Origin: an uncultured Pelagibacteraceae bacterium
GTDB taxonomy: Bacteria; Pseudomonadota; Alphaproteobacteria; Pelagibacterales; AG-422-B15
DNA: 64,000 nt
Direction of reading: 5' to 3'
Assembly: GCA_902622985.1 (NCBI GenBank)
Contig: CACNSH010000003.1
Coordinates: 62,001-126,000, forward strand
Part shown: positions 9,470-17,756 of the stretch, piece after piece
Position numbering within the stretch: the stretch's first letter is position 1
Layout of the letters: every line of letters begins with the position of its first letter
Position numbers and translations under genes: made by a program
The notes under the pieces: model-generated
What the model saw: only the letters and a program-made list of their open reading frames with translations
The model's database searches: none
Told to the model about the DNA's origin: nothing

Positions 9470-10057
9470 TTACTTAAGCTCCATTAAAAAGAGTAACTTT
9501 AATTCTTCAATAAATTTTTCTTCTTTTGTATTATTAAATTTGGTCATACGAAACCATGCTGCATACGAAATTAGAGTATCAATTAGATTTTGTTTATCTT
9601 TATTGATCATTTTAATTTCAGGTATTAAATCTTCGAATCTCTGTCTCAAAATATTATTAAATTTTATAAATCCAGTTCTTATTGCATTAGAATTATTTAA
9701 ACTTGTAATGGTTAAATTAAATACGTGCTGGTAAGTATTATATAAATAAAAACGCTCTTTAATTACATGTTCAATTCGCTGATCTTTACTGTTTTGTGTT
9801 GGATTATTTTTTAAAATATAGTTCTCAAGATCGTTTAGATAACGACGATTTACTTCCTCAATTAATCCTTCCATATCGTCGATGTGCCTAAAAACAGTTC
9901 TTATTCCAACGCCAGATTTTACAGCAATTTCCTGGGCGGTTGGGATTTGACCGTTGTTATTTTTTCTTAATAAAGAAATAGTGGCTGCAACAATTTTATT
10001 TAATGTTGTTTTACTTCTGTTGATGCGTCCATCGTTAACAATTGGCGTAATAACCAT
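9470..10057 (-). CDS. TetR/AcrR-family transcriptional regulator
   Basis: A 195-residue protein with an N-terminal TetR helix-turn-helix: the helix KIVAATISLLRK, then AQEIAVKSGVGIRTVFRHI and the following helix DDMEGLIEEV. The C-terminal part is a helical ligand-binding domain. It is divergent from the nitronate monooxygenase operon and leads the tethered-hydrolase operon, with a perfect inverted repeat at 10073-10093 in between, so it most likely autoregulates and represses both units. The likely promoter places the transcription start at or next to the ATG, so the message may be leaderless. Confidence 0.88.
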   Translation of the reverse strand: MVITPIVNDGRINRSKTTLNKIVAATISLLRKNNNGQIPTAQEIAVKSGVGIRTVFRHIDDMEGLIEEVNRRYLNDLENYILKNNPTQNSKDQRIEHVIKERFYLYNTYQHVFNLTITSLNNSNAIRTGFIKFNNILRQRFEDLIPEIKMINKDKQNLIDTLISYAAWFRMTKFNNTKEEKFIEELKLLFLMELK

Positions 10058-10063
10058 AGATAA

Positions 10064-10092
10064 AAATTATCTATTGACAGTGTTTATGTCAA
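10064..10092 (-). promoter_or_regulatory. Probable tetR promoter (TTGACA-17-TAATTT)
   Basis: On the minus strand a consensus -35 box TTGACA (10092-10087) is followed after 17 bases by TAATTT (10069-10064). The expected start of transcription, about 7 bases on, falls at or within a base or two of the tetR ATG at 10057. The -35 box lies inside the palindrome, consistent with autorepression. Confidence 0.5.
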
Positions 10093-10093
10093 T
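10073..10093. promoter_or_regulatory. Probable TetR operator (ATTGACA-N7-TGTCAAT)
   Basis: A perfect inverted repeat of 7-base arms with a 7-base spacer lies in the 65-base gap between tetR and the divergent nitronate monooxygenase gene. Each arm contains TTGACA, so on both strands the operator coincides with a possible -35 box. Size and symmetry suit a dimeric TetR protein. Binding by this TetR is inferred from position. Confidence 0.65.
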
Positions 10094-10122
10094 ACTTTAG
10101 GCTTATTCAAAATATAAAATTC

Positions 10123-11052
10123 GTGAATAGAATTACAGAAATACTTGGTTCTAAATATCCAATTATACAGGCCCCAATGGGATGGATAGCAAGAAGTGCA
10201 TTAGCTTCAGCGGTTTCTAATGCTGGCGGGTTTGGAATTATAGAAACTTCATCAGGTGAACTTGAGGAGTGTAAGCAGGAAATTAAAAAAATGAGTACAC
10301 TCACCAATCGACCCTTTGGCGTGAATCTACCAATTCTTTTTTTACGTGATGAAAGTATGATTAATTTAGTCATTGAGGAAAAAGTAAAATTTGTAACTAC
10401 ATCTGCAGGTGATCCAGCAAAATATATTCACATTTTAAAAGATGCAGGCATTAAAGTGTTTCATGCTGTTCCAAGTTTGGCAGGCGCACTAAAAGCAATA
10501 AATGCTGGTGTGGATGGGTTAGTAGTTGAAGGGACTGAGGGAGGTGGATTTAAAAATCCTGAAGAAGTTGGACTTTACGTATTATTGCAGTCTATCAGAA
10601 AGCATTCTGATATACCGATGGTTGCGGCTGGAGGTATAGTTGATGGCATAGGAATGGCTGCAGCATTTGCAGCAGGAGCTGAGGGAGTACAAATGGGGAC
10701 TAGGTTTGTGTCATCTAAAGAGAGTCCGGTGCATCAAAATTACAAGCAAGCAATTTTAGACTCAGACGAACAAGGAACTTACATCTTAAATAAAAAATCT
10801 AAACCTTGTGTTCGTGCAATTAAAACTGACTTCACTCACGGTATTTATGAAAAAGGTGAAATGGATATGTCTGCAATGTTTGGTATTAAGAAACTTTATT
10901 TTGAGGGTGATATGAATGCAGCTCCAGCATTGGCAGGACAATCGATGGGCTTAATTGATGAGATCAAAGGTGTTGAAGAAATTATCAATGAAACCATTTC
11001 GCAGTTTAATGAAGTGTGTAAAAAAATGGGAAATCACAATTTTACTAATTAA
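10123..11052 (+). CDS. Nitronate monooxygenase / FabK-like FMN enzyme
   Basis: A 309-residue TIM-barrel flavoprotein of the 2-nitropropane dioxygenase family. Visible features are the N-terminal PIIQAPMGWIA, SNAGGFGIIE, the PFGVNLPI strand, VEGTEGGGF, and the phosphate-binding MVAAGGIVDG and GAEGVQMGTRF. The family oxidises alkyl nitronates such as propionate 3-nitronate or, in FabK, reduces enoyl-ACP. The start is GTG; no better ATG lies upstream within the frame. It heads a six-gene plus-strand operon, divergent from tetR, whose other members (two GSTs, a DsbA-like isomerase) suggest detoxification or xenobiotic breakdown. Confidence 0.87.
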   Translation: MNRITEILGSKYPIIQAPMGWIARSALASAVSNAGGFGIIETSSGELEECKQEIKKMSTLTNRPFGVNLPILFLRDESMINLVIEEKVKFVTTSAGDPAKYIHILKDAGIKVFHAVPSLAGALKAINAGVDGLVVEGTEGGGFKNPEEVGLYVLLQSIRKHSDIPMVAAGGIVDGIGMAAAFAAGAEGVQMGTRFVSSKESPVHQNYKQAILDSDEQGTYILNKKSKPCVRAIKTDFTHGIYEKGEMDMSAMFGIKKLYFEGDMNAAPALAGQSMGLIDEIKGVEEIINETISQFNEVCKKMGNHNFTN

Positions 11053-11526
11053 ATGAAGTTTATCAGTCTTTTGCCAACGGAAGCGAACAACAATTATCAG
11101 GGTTTAAAATTTGCACTTTGGTTTTTTTATTTATATCTCGCATTAGTAGCGTTCAGATCGTTTACCCATATGTTTGCTCAAGATGCTGGTTTAAATTCAA
11201 TTGCCTCAATTATAATTTTTCCCGTGGTTAATAATTTAAATCCTAATAGTGTAATTTATCTTTTAGGTTCTTTATGGGGTGGATCACAGATCGTAGTACT
11301 TTTTATATCAATTATAATTCTAATTAAATATAAAAGCCTTTTATCACTAGCCTGGCTAGTTTTTGTATTCGATAATATATTAAGAATTATAACGATGACG
11401 ATGCATAATTTAGATCAGGATTATCTCACTTCAACTGCTCCAGGAGGTTTAGTTGGGACAAGTGTCATGTTATTTGTTACACTTTTAATGTTTTTTATCT
11501 CGACCATTGAAAGGAAACAGAAATGA
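11053..11526 (+). CDS. Uncharacterised four-helix membrane protein
   Basis: A 157-residue protein with four hydrophobic segments (about residues 22-40, 68-90, 94-113 and 130-150). I do not recognise a family or catalytic motif. It begins directly after the stop of the nitronate monooxygenase (TAAATG) and overlaps the following DUF1330 gene by ATGA, so it is co-translated with a detoxification operon. A second small 4-TM protein occurs in the divergent operon (8237-8614). Confidence 0.7.
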   Translation: MKFISLLPTEANNNYQGLKFALWFFYLYLALVAFRSFTHMFAQDAGLNSIASIIIFPVVNNLNPNSVIYLLGSLWGGSQIVVLFISIIILIKYKSLLSLAWLVFVFDNILRIITMTMHNLDQDYLTSTAPGGLVGTSVMLFVTLLMFFISTIERKQK

Positions 11527-11945
11527 AAGTAGAGAACCGTGTTTTTCCAAATAGAGAACAAATGAAAGGTTTTTTTGAGAATACGGATGACAATGAACCA
11601 ATATACATGCTCAATCTTCTCAAGTTTAAAGAGAAAGCGGAATATAAAGATGGGAGAGAAACCAACTTAACCGGAAGAGAGGCTTACACAATTTATGCTG
11701 AGTTTATGGATAAACATCTAAAGGAAATTGGAGGAGAATTAGTTTTGCATACAGATGTAAAACGTTTAGCGGTCGGTAAAGTTGAAGAATTATGGGACGT
11801 TGTTGCTATTGCAAAATGGCCTTCAAGAAAAATAATGGGTGAAAATATGATGCCCAGTGACCCAGAATATCTTGAAGCTTATCAGCACCGCGAAGCAGGA
11901 TTAGCTGGCCAATTAAACATTGAAACAAAAGAAATTAATGATTGA
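11523..11945 (+). CDS. DUF1330 domain protein (EthD/ABM-like small ferredoxin-like fold)
   Basis: A 140-residue protein whose opening [16 protein letters not shown], the central [14 protein letters not shown] and the end [26 protein letters not shown] match the DUF1330 pattern, a dimeric alpha+beta barrel relative. Its biochemical role is not established. It overlaps the upstream membrane protein (ATGA) and the downstream GST by 8 bases. Confidence 0.8.
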   Translation: MKVENRVFPNREQMKGFFENTDDNEPIYMLNLLKFKEKAEYKDGRETNLTGREAYTIYAEFMDKHLKEIGGELVLHTDVKRLAVGKVEELWDVVAIAKWPSRKIMGENMMPSDPEYLEAYQHREAGLAGQLNIETKEIND

Positions 11946-12624
11946 ATTATATACTTCACCTACACCAAATGGATATAAGATTTCAGTAGCCCTTGAGGAA
12001 TTGGAAATACCTTACAATGTTCATGTTGTGAATTTACAAGCTGGTGATCAAAAGAAGCCAGAATTTTTAGCAATGAATCCTAATGGGCGTATCCCAGTAA
12101 TAGTTGATACTGAAAATGATAACCTTTCAATAATGGAAAGTGGTGCACAACTAATTTATTTAGCTGAGAAAGCAGGCAAACTACTGCCTACAGAGTCAAT
12201 TGCACGTTCAAAAGTTATTCAGTGGTTAATGTTTCAAATGGGAGGAATTGGTCCGATGATGGGGCAGGCCAATGTTTTCTATCGTTATTGGCCTGGTGAA
12301 AAATTACAGCCAGCAATTGATCGTTATCAAAACGAAGGAAGACGTTTGTTTGAAGTTATGGAGACACGTTTAAAAGATAATGAGTTTCTCGCTGATGATT
12401 TTAGTATAGCTGATATTGCAAATTGGTGTTGGGTAAGAACATATAAATGGTCAGGTGTGAATATCGATGGTCTTGAAGGTGTAAAAAGATGGATGCAGAT
12501 GATGGAAGATAGACCGGCTTGCAAAAAAGGTGTTGCAGTACCAATTGATATTATGGAGTTGATGAGAAATATGAAACAGTCAAAAGATCTAACCGATACC
12601 GGTTCAAAAATAATTCAGAAGTAG
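11938..12624 (+). CDS. Glutathione S-transferase (thioredoxin-fold N-terminus, YfcG/Ure2-like)
   Basis: A 228-residue GST. The N-terminal thioredoxin-like half begins [21 protein letters not shown] with the cis-Pro motif NGRIPVIVD and the glutathione gamma-Glu contact [11 protein letters not shown]; the helical half includes [14 protein letters not shown] use the ATG at 11938; an earlier TTG at 11920 only adds residues outside the fold. It overlaps the end of DUF1330 by 8 bases. TPNG in place of a Ser/Tyr/Cys motif suits the Nu-like/Ure2 GST branch with disulfide reductase activity. Confidence 0.88.
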   Translation: MIELYTSPTPNGYKISVALEELEIPYNVHVVNLQAGDQKKPEFLAMNPNGRIPVIVDTENDNLSIMESGAQLIYLAEKAGKLLPTESIARSKVIQWLMFQMGGIGPMMGQANVFYRYWPGEKLQPAIDRYQNEGRRLFEVMETRLKDNEFLADDFSIADIANWCWVRTYKWSGVNIDGLEGVKRWMQMMEDRPACKKGVAVPIDIMELMRNMKQSKDLTDTGSKIIQK

Positions 12625-12634
12625 GAGAATAAAA

Positions 12635-13678
12635 ATGAGCTTACCAAATCCATTAGTTGTTCTCGGCGGTGTGGGCTCACCCTATACACGCAAGATGCTC
12701 TCATATCTTAGGTATAAACGTATTCCTCATAAAATGATTTGGGGAGACCCTTCAAAATATCTTGATCAAGAGGGCATTGAAAAGCCCAAGCCTGGATTAC
12801 TGCCAACATTTGTTTTACCTGATGAAAATGGAAATTTAAAAGCTGTAACAGATTCGACTCCGTTAATAAGAAGGATTGATAAAGAGGTTAGTGAGCGAAG
12901 CGCTATTCCATCTGATCCTGCACTTGCGTTTATAAATTATTTAATTGAAGATTTTGCTGATGAGTGGGGAACGAAATATATGTTTCATTATAGATGGCAC
13001 GATCAAAAAGATGCTGAAAATGCAGGAACAATTTTACCTCTTCAAACTGTAGGAATGATGCCAAATGAAATGCTAAATAATTTAAAGGAAATGATAAGTA
13101 AAAGGCAGATAGATAGGTTGTGGGTAGTTGGTTCCAACAATGATACAGCTCCTATAATAGATGCAAGTTTCAGACGCTTATTGGGTATACTTGAGAAACA
13201 TTTCACATCAACACCCTATTTGATAAGTAATAGACCATCATCAAGTGATTTTGCAATGTATGGTCAACTGTCTCAACTTGTAAACTTTGATCCCACGCCA
13301 AGAGAAATTTGTCATGAAGTTTCTCTAAGGACAGTAGCTTGGGTTGGTTTAATTGAAGATCAGTCTGGTATTGAGATAGATGATGAACAATGGGGATCAA
13401 TTGATACTTTGCCGTCAACGGTAAAGGAATTACTTGCTGAAATCGGTAAGGGTTACGTGCCTGCACAGCTAGCAAACGCTAAAGCATTAGAAAATGGTGA
13501 TAAAGAATGGCAAACAGAGATAGATGGATGTCTGTGGAAACAAAAATCATTTCCTTACCAGGCAAAGTGTTTAAAGTGGCTTAACGAAGAATATAAAATG
13601 CTTGAAGATAATGATCAAAAAAAAGTAAATGATCTTCTTGAAGACACTGGATGTGAAAGGCTAATATTTGAGATATGA
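12635..13678 (+). CDS. Glutathione S-transferase family protein, large form
   Basis: A 347-residue protein whose first 85 residues form a GST thioredoxin-like domain (GGVGSPYTRKMLSYLRYKRIPHK, then LLPTFVLPDENG and the glutathione contact TDSTPLI). A helical C-terminal domain contains RPSSSDFAMYGQLSQL. It is about 120 residues longer than a usual GST. A good ribosome-binding site (AGGAG) precedes the ATG at 12635. It overlaps the next gene by ATGA. SPYTRK lacks an obvious catalytic Cys, so its chemistry is open. Confidence 0.8.
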   Translation: MSLPNPLVVLGGVGSPYTRKMLSYLRYKRIPHKMIWGDPSKYLDQEGIEKPKPGLLPTFVLPDENGNLKAVTDSTPLIRRIDKEVSERSAIPSDPALAFINYLIEDFADEWGTKYMFHYRWHDQKDAENAGTILPLQTVGMMPNEMLNNLKEMISKRQIDRLWVVGSNNDTAPIIDASFRRLLGILEKHFTSTPYLISNRPSSSDFAMYGQLSQLVNFDPTPREICHEVSLRTVAWVGLIEDQSGIEIDDEQWGSIDTLPSTVKELLAEIGKGYVPAQLANAKALENGDKEWQTEIDGCLWKQKSFPYQAKCLKWLNEEYKMLEDNDQKKVNDLLEDTGCERLIFEI

Positions 13679-14313
13679 AAGTAGATTTATATTTCTCCTT
13701 TAGAAGTCCATACTCTTATTTAATCTTACCGCGTATCGTTTTGTTAAGAGATAAGTATGGTGTAGATATAAATTTTAAACAAGTCTACCCGTTAGCAATA
13801 AGAGAGCCAGAATTCTTTAAAGGTAAGAACTTATTTACATATTTTCTTCTAAAACGGTTTGATTATTTTTTACAGGCAAAAAAACTCGGTATGGTATTTA
13901 AAAAACCAAATCCAGATCCAATAAAACAAAATATGCTAACCGGTAAAATTTCTGATGACCAGCCACGCATATTTAAGTTATGTCATTACTGTCAAGCAAT
14001 AGAAAAAGATAGACAACTTGATTTTGCCGTAGAAGTTTCAAGTAAGATTTGGAGTGGTATGAAAAATTGGAATTCTGATGATTCAATTTCTGAGTCATCA
14101 TCAAAATTAGGCTTAAATCATGATGATATTGAAAAAAAACGAACAGAGGCTGAGCAAAGCTTGATTGATGAAATAAAATTAAACCAAAAGGAACAATTAG
14201 AAGCAGGTCATCATGGAGTTCCATTAACAGTCTATAAAGACAAGTTTTTCTTTGGGCAAGACCGATTTAATGATCTTTTAAGATCATTAAAAAAAGATGG
14301 GCTTGAGTTATAG
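13675..14313 (+). CDS. DsbA-family / 2-hydroxychromene-2-carboxylate isomerase-like protein
   Basis: A 212-residue thioredoxin-fold protein starting VDLYFSFRSPYSYL, where the S-P-Y site replaces the CxxC of DsbA. This is the signature of HCCA isomerases and kappa-class GSTs, which use glutathione. The cis-Pro loop is HHGVPLTVY near the C-terminus. No signal peptide, so cytoplasmic. It is the last gene of the nitronate monooxygenase/GST operon and convergent with the polyamine-type ABC operon. Confidence 0.82.
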   Translation: MKVDLYFSFRSPYSYLILPRIVLLRDKYGVDINFKQVYPLAIREPEFFKGKNLFTYFLLKRFDYFLQAKKLGMVFKKPNPDPIKQNMLTGKISDDQPRIFKLCHYCQAIEKDRQLDFAVEVSSKIWSGMKNWNSDDSISESSSKLGLNHDDIEKKRTEAEQSLIDEIKLNQKEQLEAGHHGVPLTVYKDKFFFGQDRFNDLLRSLKKDGLEL

Positions 14314-14338
14314 TATATTTAACGAATTGTCTTAACTT

Positions 14339-15211
14339 TTATTGAGCTGAAATACCTCTTATCCTCTCAGATCTTCTCCTTAACAACTCAGTCACAATCA
14401 GGATTAATGTTGAAAGCACAATTAAGCATGTAGCAACAGCCATGATCGTCGGGCTGAGCTGCTCTCTCAAACCAGTCCACATTTGAAGTGGGATTGTTGT
14501 AAGATTTCTATCTCCTCCTGCCACGAATAGAATTACGACAATTTCATCAAAGGAAGTTACAAATGCAAATAAAGCACCGGAGATTATGCCAGGTGTTATT
14601 AGAGGCAATGTAATTTTAAAAAAAGTATTAGTTGGTGTGCTGCCGAGACTTGATGCTGCACGTGTAATACTGTCATCAAATCCACTTAAAGTTGCAGTAA
14701 CTGTTATTACAACAAACGGTGTACCTAAAATAATATGTGCAATGACGATGCCAGGAAAAGTTGCAGCTAACCCTAATTTTGCAAGTGAAAAGAAGATTGC
14801 TGAGCCAGAAATAATTAATGGAATAATCATTGGCGAAATTAATACACTCATGATTAATTGTTTGTAAGGCATGTAACGACTACTTAGACCCAATGCAGCA
14901 ACAGTTCCAAGTATGGTTGCTCCAATTGTTGAGAAAAAAGCGTAATAAACACTGTTTCGAGCTGCTATTCCCCAAGGATTTTTTGTTCCATAAATCATAT
15001 CTTCATACCACCTTAGTGAGAAAGCTTCTGGCTGCAATGCAAGCATACCGTCAGAAAAGTGTATATATTGCTCAGCATTGAATGATAGTGGTATGATCAC
15101 AAAAAGAGGTGCAATCAAAAATACGAAAACTGCAGTACAAATTACTAAATAAGAATAGTGCCAAACTCTGTATCTCATTTCTGTATATTTTGGTAATGCC
15201 ATATTATCCAA
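14339..15211 (-). CDS. ABC transporter permease, PotC-like
   Basis: A 290-residue inner-membrane protein with six hydrophobic helices and the ATPase-contact EAA loop TRAASSLGSTPTNTFFKITLPLI of binding-protein-dependent importers. It is the PotC-type partner of the adjacent PotB-like permease, overlapping it by 8 bases, and is last in an A-D-B-C operon. Confidence 0.87.
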   Translation of the reverse strand: MDNMALPKYTEMRYRVWHYSYLVICTAVFVFLIAPLFVIIPLSFNAEQYIHFSDGMLALQPEAFSLRWYEDMIYGTKNPWGIAARNSVYYAFFSTIGATILGTVAALGLSSRYMPYKQLIMSVLISPMIIPLIISGSAIFFSLAKLGLAATFPGIVIAHIILGTPFVVITVTATLSGFDDSITRAASSLGSTPTNTFFKITLPLITPGIISGALFAFVTSFDEIVVILFVAGGDRNLTTIPLQMWTGLREQLSPTIMAVATCLIVLSTLILIVTELLRRRSERIRGISAQ

Positions 15212-16451
15212 GCCTCATGTTATCTATGCCAACAATCTTGTTGTACAGCCAGTATACTACTAGCACTGCTATTAAAAGAACTGTTGCCATCGCCGTTGCA
15301 AGAGACCAGTCTAGTGATTGCTGCATGTGATATGCTATTCTATTACTAATTAAAATTCCTTTCGCTCCACCAACCAATGCAGGTGTTATGTAATAACCAA
15401 TCGCTAAAACAAATACTAAAATTGATCCTGCACTAATTCCCGCGTATGTCAGAGGAAAATATATTTTTCTAAAAGCATGAAAAGGTGTTGCACCCATTGA
15501 CGTTGCAGCGCGCATTAAACTTGGTGAAATTGTTTTCATTACACTATAAAGAGGCAAAACCATGAATGGCAATAGGATTTGTGTCATTGCAATGAATGTG
15601 CCTGTCATATTATACATGAGCTCAAGTCTCGACTCATCTGCAACAAATCCTAGCGACACTAAGGTATCATTTAACACTCCTTGTTTTTGTAATAGAACCA
15701 TCCAACTGGATGTTCTAACAAGCAGTGATGTCCAGAAGGGCAAAAGGACACAGATCATTAATAGATTTGAATAACGAGTTGGTAAGATTGAAAGTAAGTG
15801 TGAAATCGGGTAAGCTAAAATAAAGCAGCAGAAAGTTACTCCAACGGCAACAAATATTGTTCGCAGCCACAAGGTTACATTAATTCTAAGCTTTTCAGGA
15901 ATCCTTTCAATTGAGCCATCAAACTTTTGTTCATAATCAAATGTCGTTAAATATTTTCGAAAATGATAAGCGTCAGTTCCTCTTTTTAATGCTTGCCAAT
16001 ATTCAATGTCACCCCATTTTTTATGAACATCAATGAATTGGTCTAGAAAGTTAGCATTTTCATCAAAGTTTTTAAGTTTACGTGACGTCTTTTTAATTAG
16101 ACTTGTAAAGCCACCTTTTTCATAGTTTAAACGAGTTGCAATCTTACCGTGGTATTTATTTTCTACAGCAGTCTTTAATTCATAATAAAATGTTGATGTT
16201 ACATCCTCACCAGGCATTTCACTGCCATCCCATGTTTGCATGACCTCGTGTGTTTCTGTAAGAAATGAGTTCATTTCAGCGTTATCTATACTTCGCCCCA
16301 ACATCTGGAAAATAGGAATTACGTATGCAAAAACAATGAAGAACAGAAGCGGTGCGGCCAGTAAAAAAGCAGTAGTTCTGCGTCTTCTCTCAACTTTTTT
16401 GAGTTTGACGGATAGAAGTTCTCCATCCGAGGTTCTTATTTCGGCAGTCAT
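15204..16451 (-). CDS. ABC transporter permease, PotB-like, with an extended periplasmic insert
   Basis: I start this 415-residue protein at the ATG at 16451 (MTAEIRTSDGELL). The earlier ATG at 16487 lies inside a perfect hairpin and adds nothing conserved. After helix 1 (about residues 27-49) comes a hydrophilic insert of roughly 130 residues, then five helices with the EAA loop RAATSMGATPFHAFRKIYFPL. Typical PotB is about 285-300 residues, so the insert after helix 1 is the distinctive feature. It is expected on the periplasmic side, next to the binding protein. Confidence 0.83.
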   Translation of the reverse strand: MTAEIRTSDGELLSVKLKKVERRRRTTAFLLAAPLLFFIVFAYVIPIFQMLGRSIDNAEMNSFLTETHEVMQTWDGSEMPGEDVTSTFYYELKTAVENKYHGKIATRLNYEKGGFTSLIKKTSRKLKNFDENANFLDQFIDVHKKWGDIEYWQALKRGTDAYHFRKYLTTFDYEQKFDGSIERIPEKLRINVTLWLRTIFVAVGVTFCCFILAYPISHLLSILPTRYSNLLMICVLLPFWTSLLVRTSSWMVLLQKQGVLNDTLVSLGFVADESRLELMYNMTGTFIAMTQILLPFMVLPLYSVMKTISPSLMRAATSMGATPFHAFRKIYFPLTYAGISAGSILVFVLAIGYYITPALVGGAKGILISNRIAYHMQQSLDWSLATAMATVLLIAVLVVYWLYNKIVGIDNMRLG

Positions 16452-16477
16452 ATTTAAAAGGATACTTAATTTGAGGT

Positions 16478-16505
16478 ACTTGGGCAACCCATAGGTTGCC
16501 CAAGT
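16478..16505. promoter_or_regulatory. Perfect 12-bp hairpin between binding-protein and permease genes
   Basis: ACTTGGGCAACC (16478-16489), a 4-base loop, and GGTTGCCCAAGT (16494-16505) form a perfect inverted repeat right after the stop of the solute-binding protein gene. No T-run follows on the minus strand, so it is not a simple intrinsic terminator. In many ABC import operons a hairpin here shields the 3' end of the binding-protein message so that more of it is made than of the permeases; that is my reading. Confidence 0.7.
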
Positions 16506-16512
16506 TTAAACC

Positions 16513-17634
16513 TTATAGGTTAGCTTTCCAAGCTTCCCAAGCGTCGTTGATTTCAGTATTGTTATCAGCGTACCACTCAGGGTTCATAAGAACGTAGTTC
16601 TTAGTATTTGCTGGAGCAGTAGGCATGTGAGGCATAATCTCAACAGCACCTGCTTGCTCAGAATAGAACCACGGCTCATCAGCCATGATCACATCAAGAG
16701 ATGAGATACGGAAAGGAGCGTAAGCAATGTGCTTAGCACTTCCAGCTAAACCTTCAGAACTTGTGAAGTACTGAAGAGCTTTCATAGCTTCTTCTTGGTT
16801 TGGTCCACCTTTAACAAGTACGAAGTACTCATAGTCAAGGATCTGACCATCCCATACCATTTTCATTGGTGAACCTTCGTTCACAATGGCATTGAAGTGA
16901 CGTCCATTCCAACCAGTAGCCATGATAGCTTCACCAGAAACTAACTGCTCAGGTGGTTGCGCACCAGCTGACCAGAAAATGCATCCACCTTTAGGGTTTG
17001 TGCAAAGTTCTGTAAGCTTATCAAGAGCTCTATCAATTCCATTGTCTTCCATGTAGTCATACACATCAGATGCAGGAACACCATCAGCAACTAGAGCAAA
17101 CTCTAAGTTTGACATAGCTGAAGAGTAGATAGATCTTACTCCTGGATATTTATCTGGGTTAAAGAAATCTTCCATTGAGTCAGGATAGTTTCCGTCAAAA
17201 TTTACATTGTCAGTGTTGTAAGCGTAGTTCCATGAATAAAGAATGTTACCCACAGCACAATCACTAGGCATTGGAGCAAAGAAATCGTCACTTGCTTTCA
17301 TACCATTAACACCAGCAGGGAAGTCGTTATCGAAATCGAATTCTACAAACAATCCTTCGTCGCAACCGATAATAGTATCACGTGCATACACATCGATAAT
17401 GTCCCAAGTAATTGCTCCAGACTCAACCTGAGCTTTAATTTCACTCAAACCTCCACTGTAGTCGATCCAGTTTACTTGAACGCCACTCATTTCCTGATAT
17501 GGGTCCCCGTAACCTAGCTTTTGACTTTCTGTATAAGCGCCTCCCCATGACACCACGTTTACTTCCGCGGCTGTAGCCATAGATGGAGCCACCAATAAAG
17601 CAGCCAAAGAGATTAGTTTAGTTAATCTAGACAT
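16513..17634 (-). CDS. Periplasmic solute-binding protein, PotD/PotF-like
   Basis: A 373-residue secreted protein. I start it at the ATG at 17634 because a strong Shine-Dalgarno (AGGAGA) lies about 9 bases upstream and the next residues, MSRLTKLISLAALLVAPSMA, form a textbook Sec signal with cleavage near ATA-AEVNV. The mature protein opens VNVVSWGGAYTESQKLG, as in polyamine/opine-type binding proteins (COG0687). Substrate is likely a polyamine, opine or related amine. A hairpin downstream and the strong RBS suggest high expression relative to the permeases. Confidence 0.9.
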   Translation of the reverse strand: MSRLTKLISLAALLVAPSMATAAEVNVVSWGGAYTESQKLGYGDPYQEMSGVQVNWIDYSGGLSEIKAQVESGAITWDIIDVYARDTIIGCDEGLFVEFDFDNDFPAGVNGMKASDDFFAPMPSDCAVGNILYSWNYAYNTDNVNFDGNYPDSMEDFFNPDKYPGVRSIYSSAMSNLEFALVADGVPASDVYDYMEDNGIDRALDKLTELCTNPKGGCIFWSAGAQPPEQLVSGEAIMATGWNGRHFNAIVNEGSPMKMVWDGQILDYEYFVLVKGGPNQEEAMKALQYFTSSEGLAGSAKHIAYAPFRISSLDVIMADEPWFYSEQAGAVEIMPHMPTAPANTKNYVLMNPEWYADNNTEINDAWEAWKANL

Positions 17635-17756
17635 GATTAATCGTCTCCTTTTTTTTATATAAAGAAATATTACACAAGGCCTTGAGCAAAAACGCAACAA
17701 AAAAAAAGATTATTTTTCAACAAATTAATGTTGAATCTACATGTAGTATCAAAGGA

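Noticed and set aside
17635-17700. Upstream start for the solute-binding protein at 17700
   Set aside because: It would bury the signal peptide behind 22 residues, and the strong Shine-Dalgarno belongs to the ATG at 17634.
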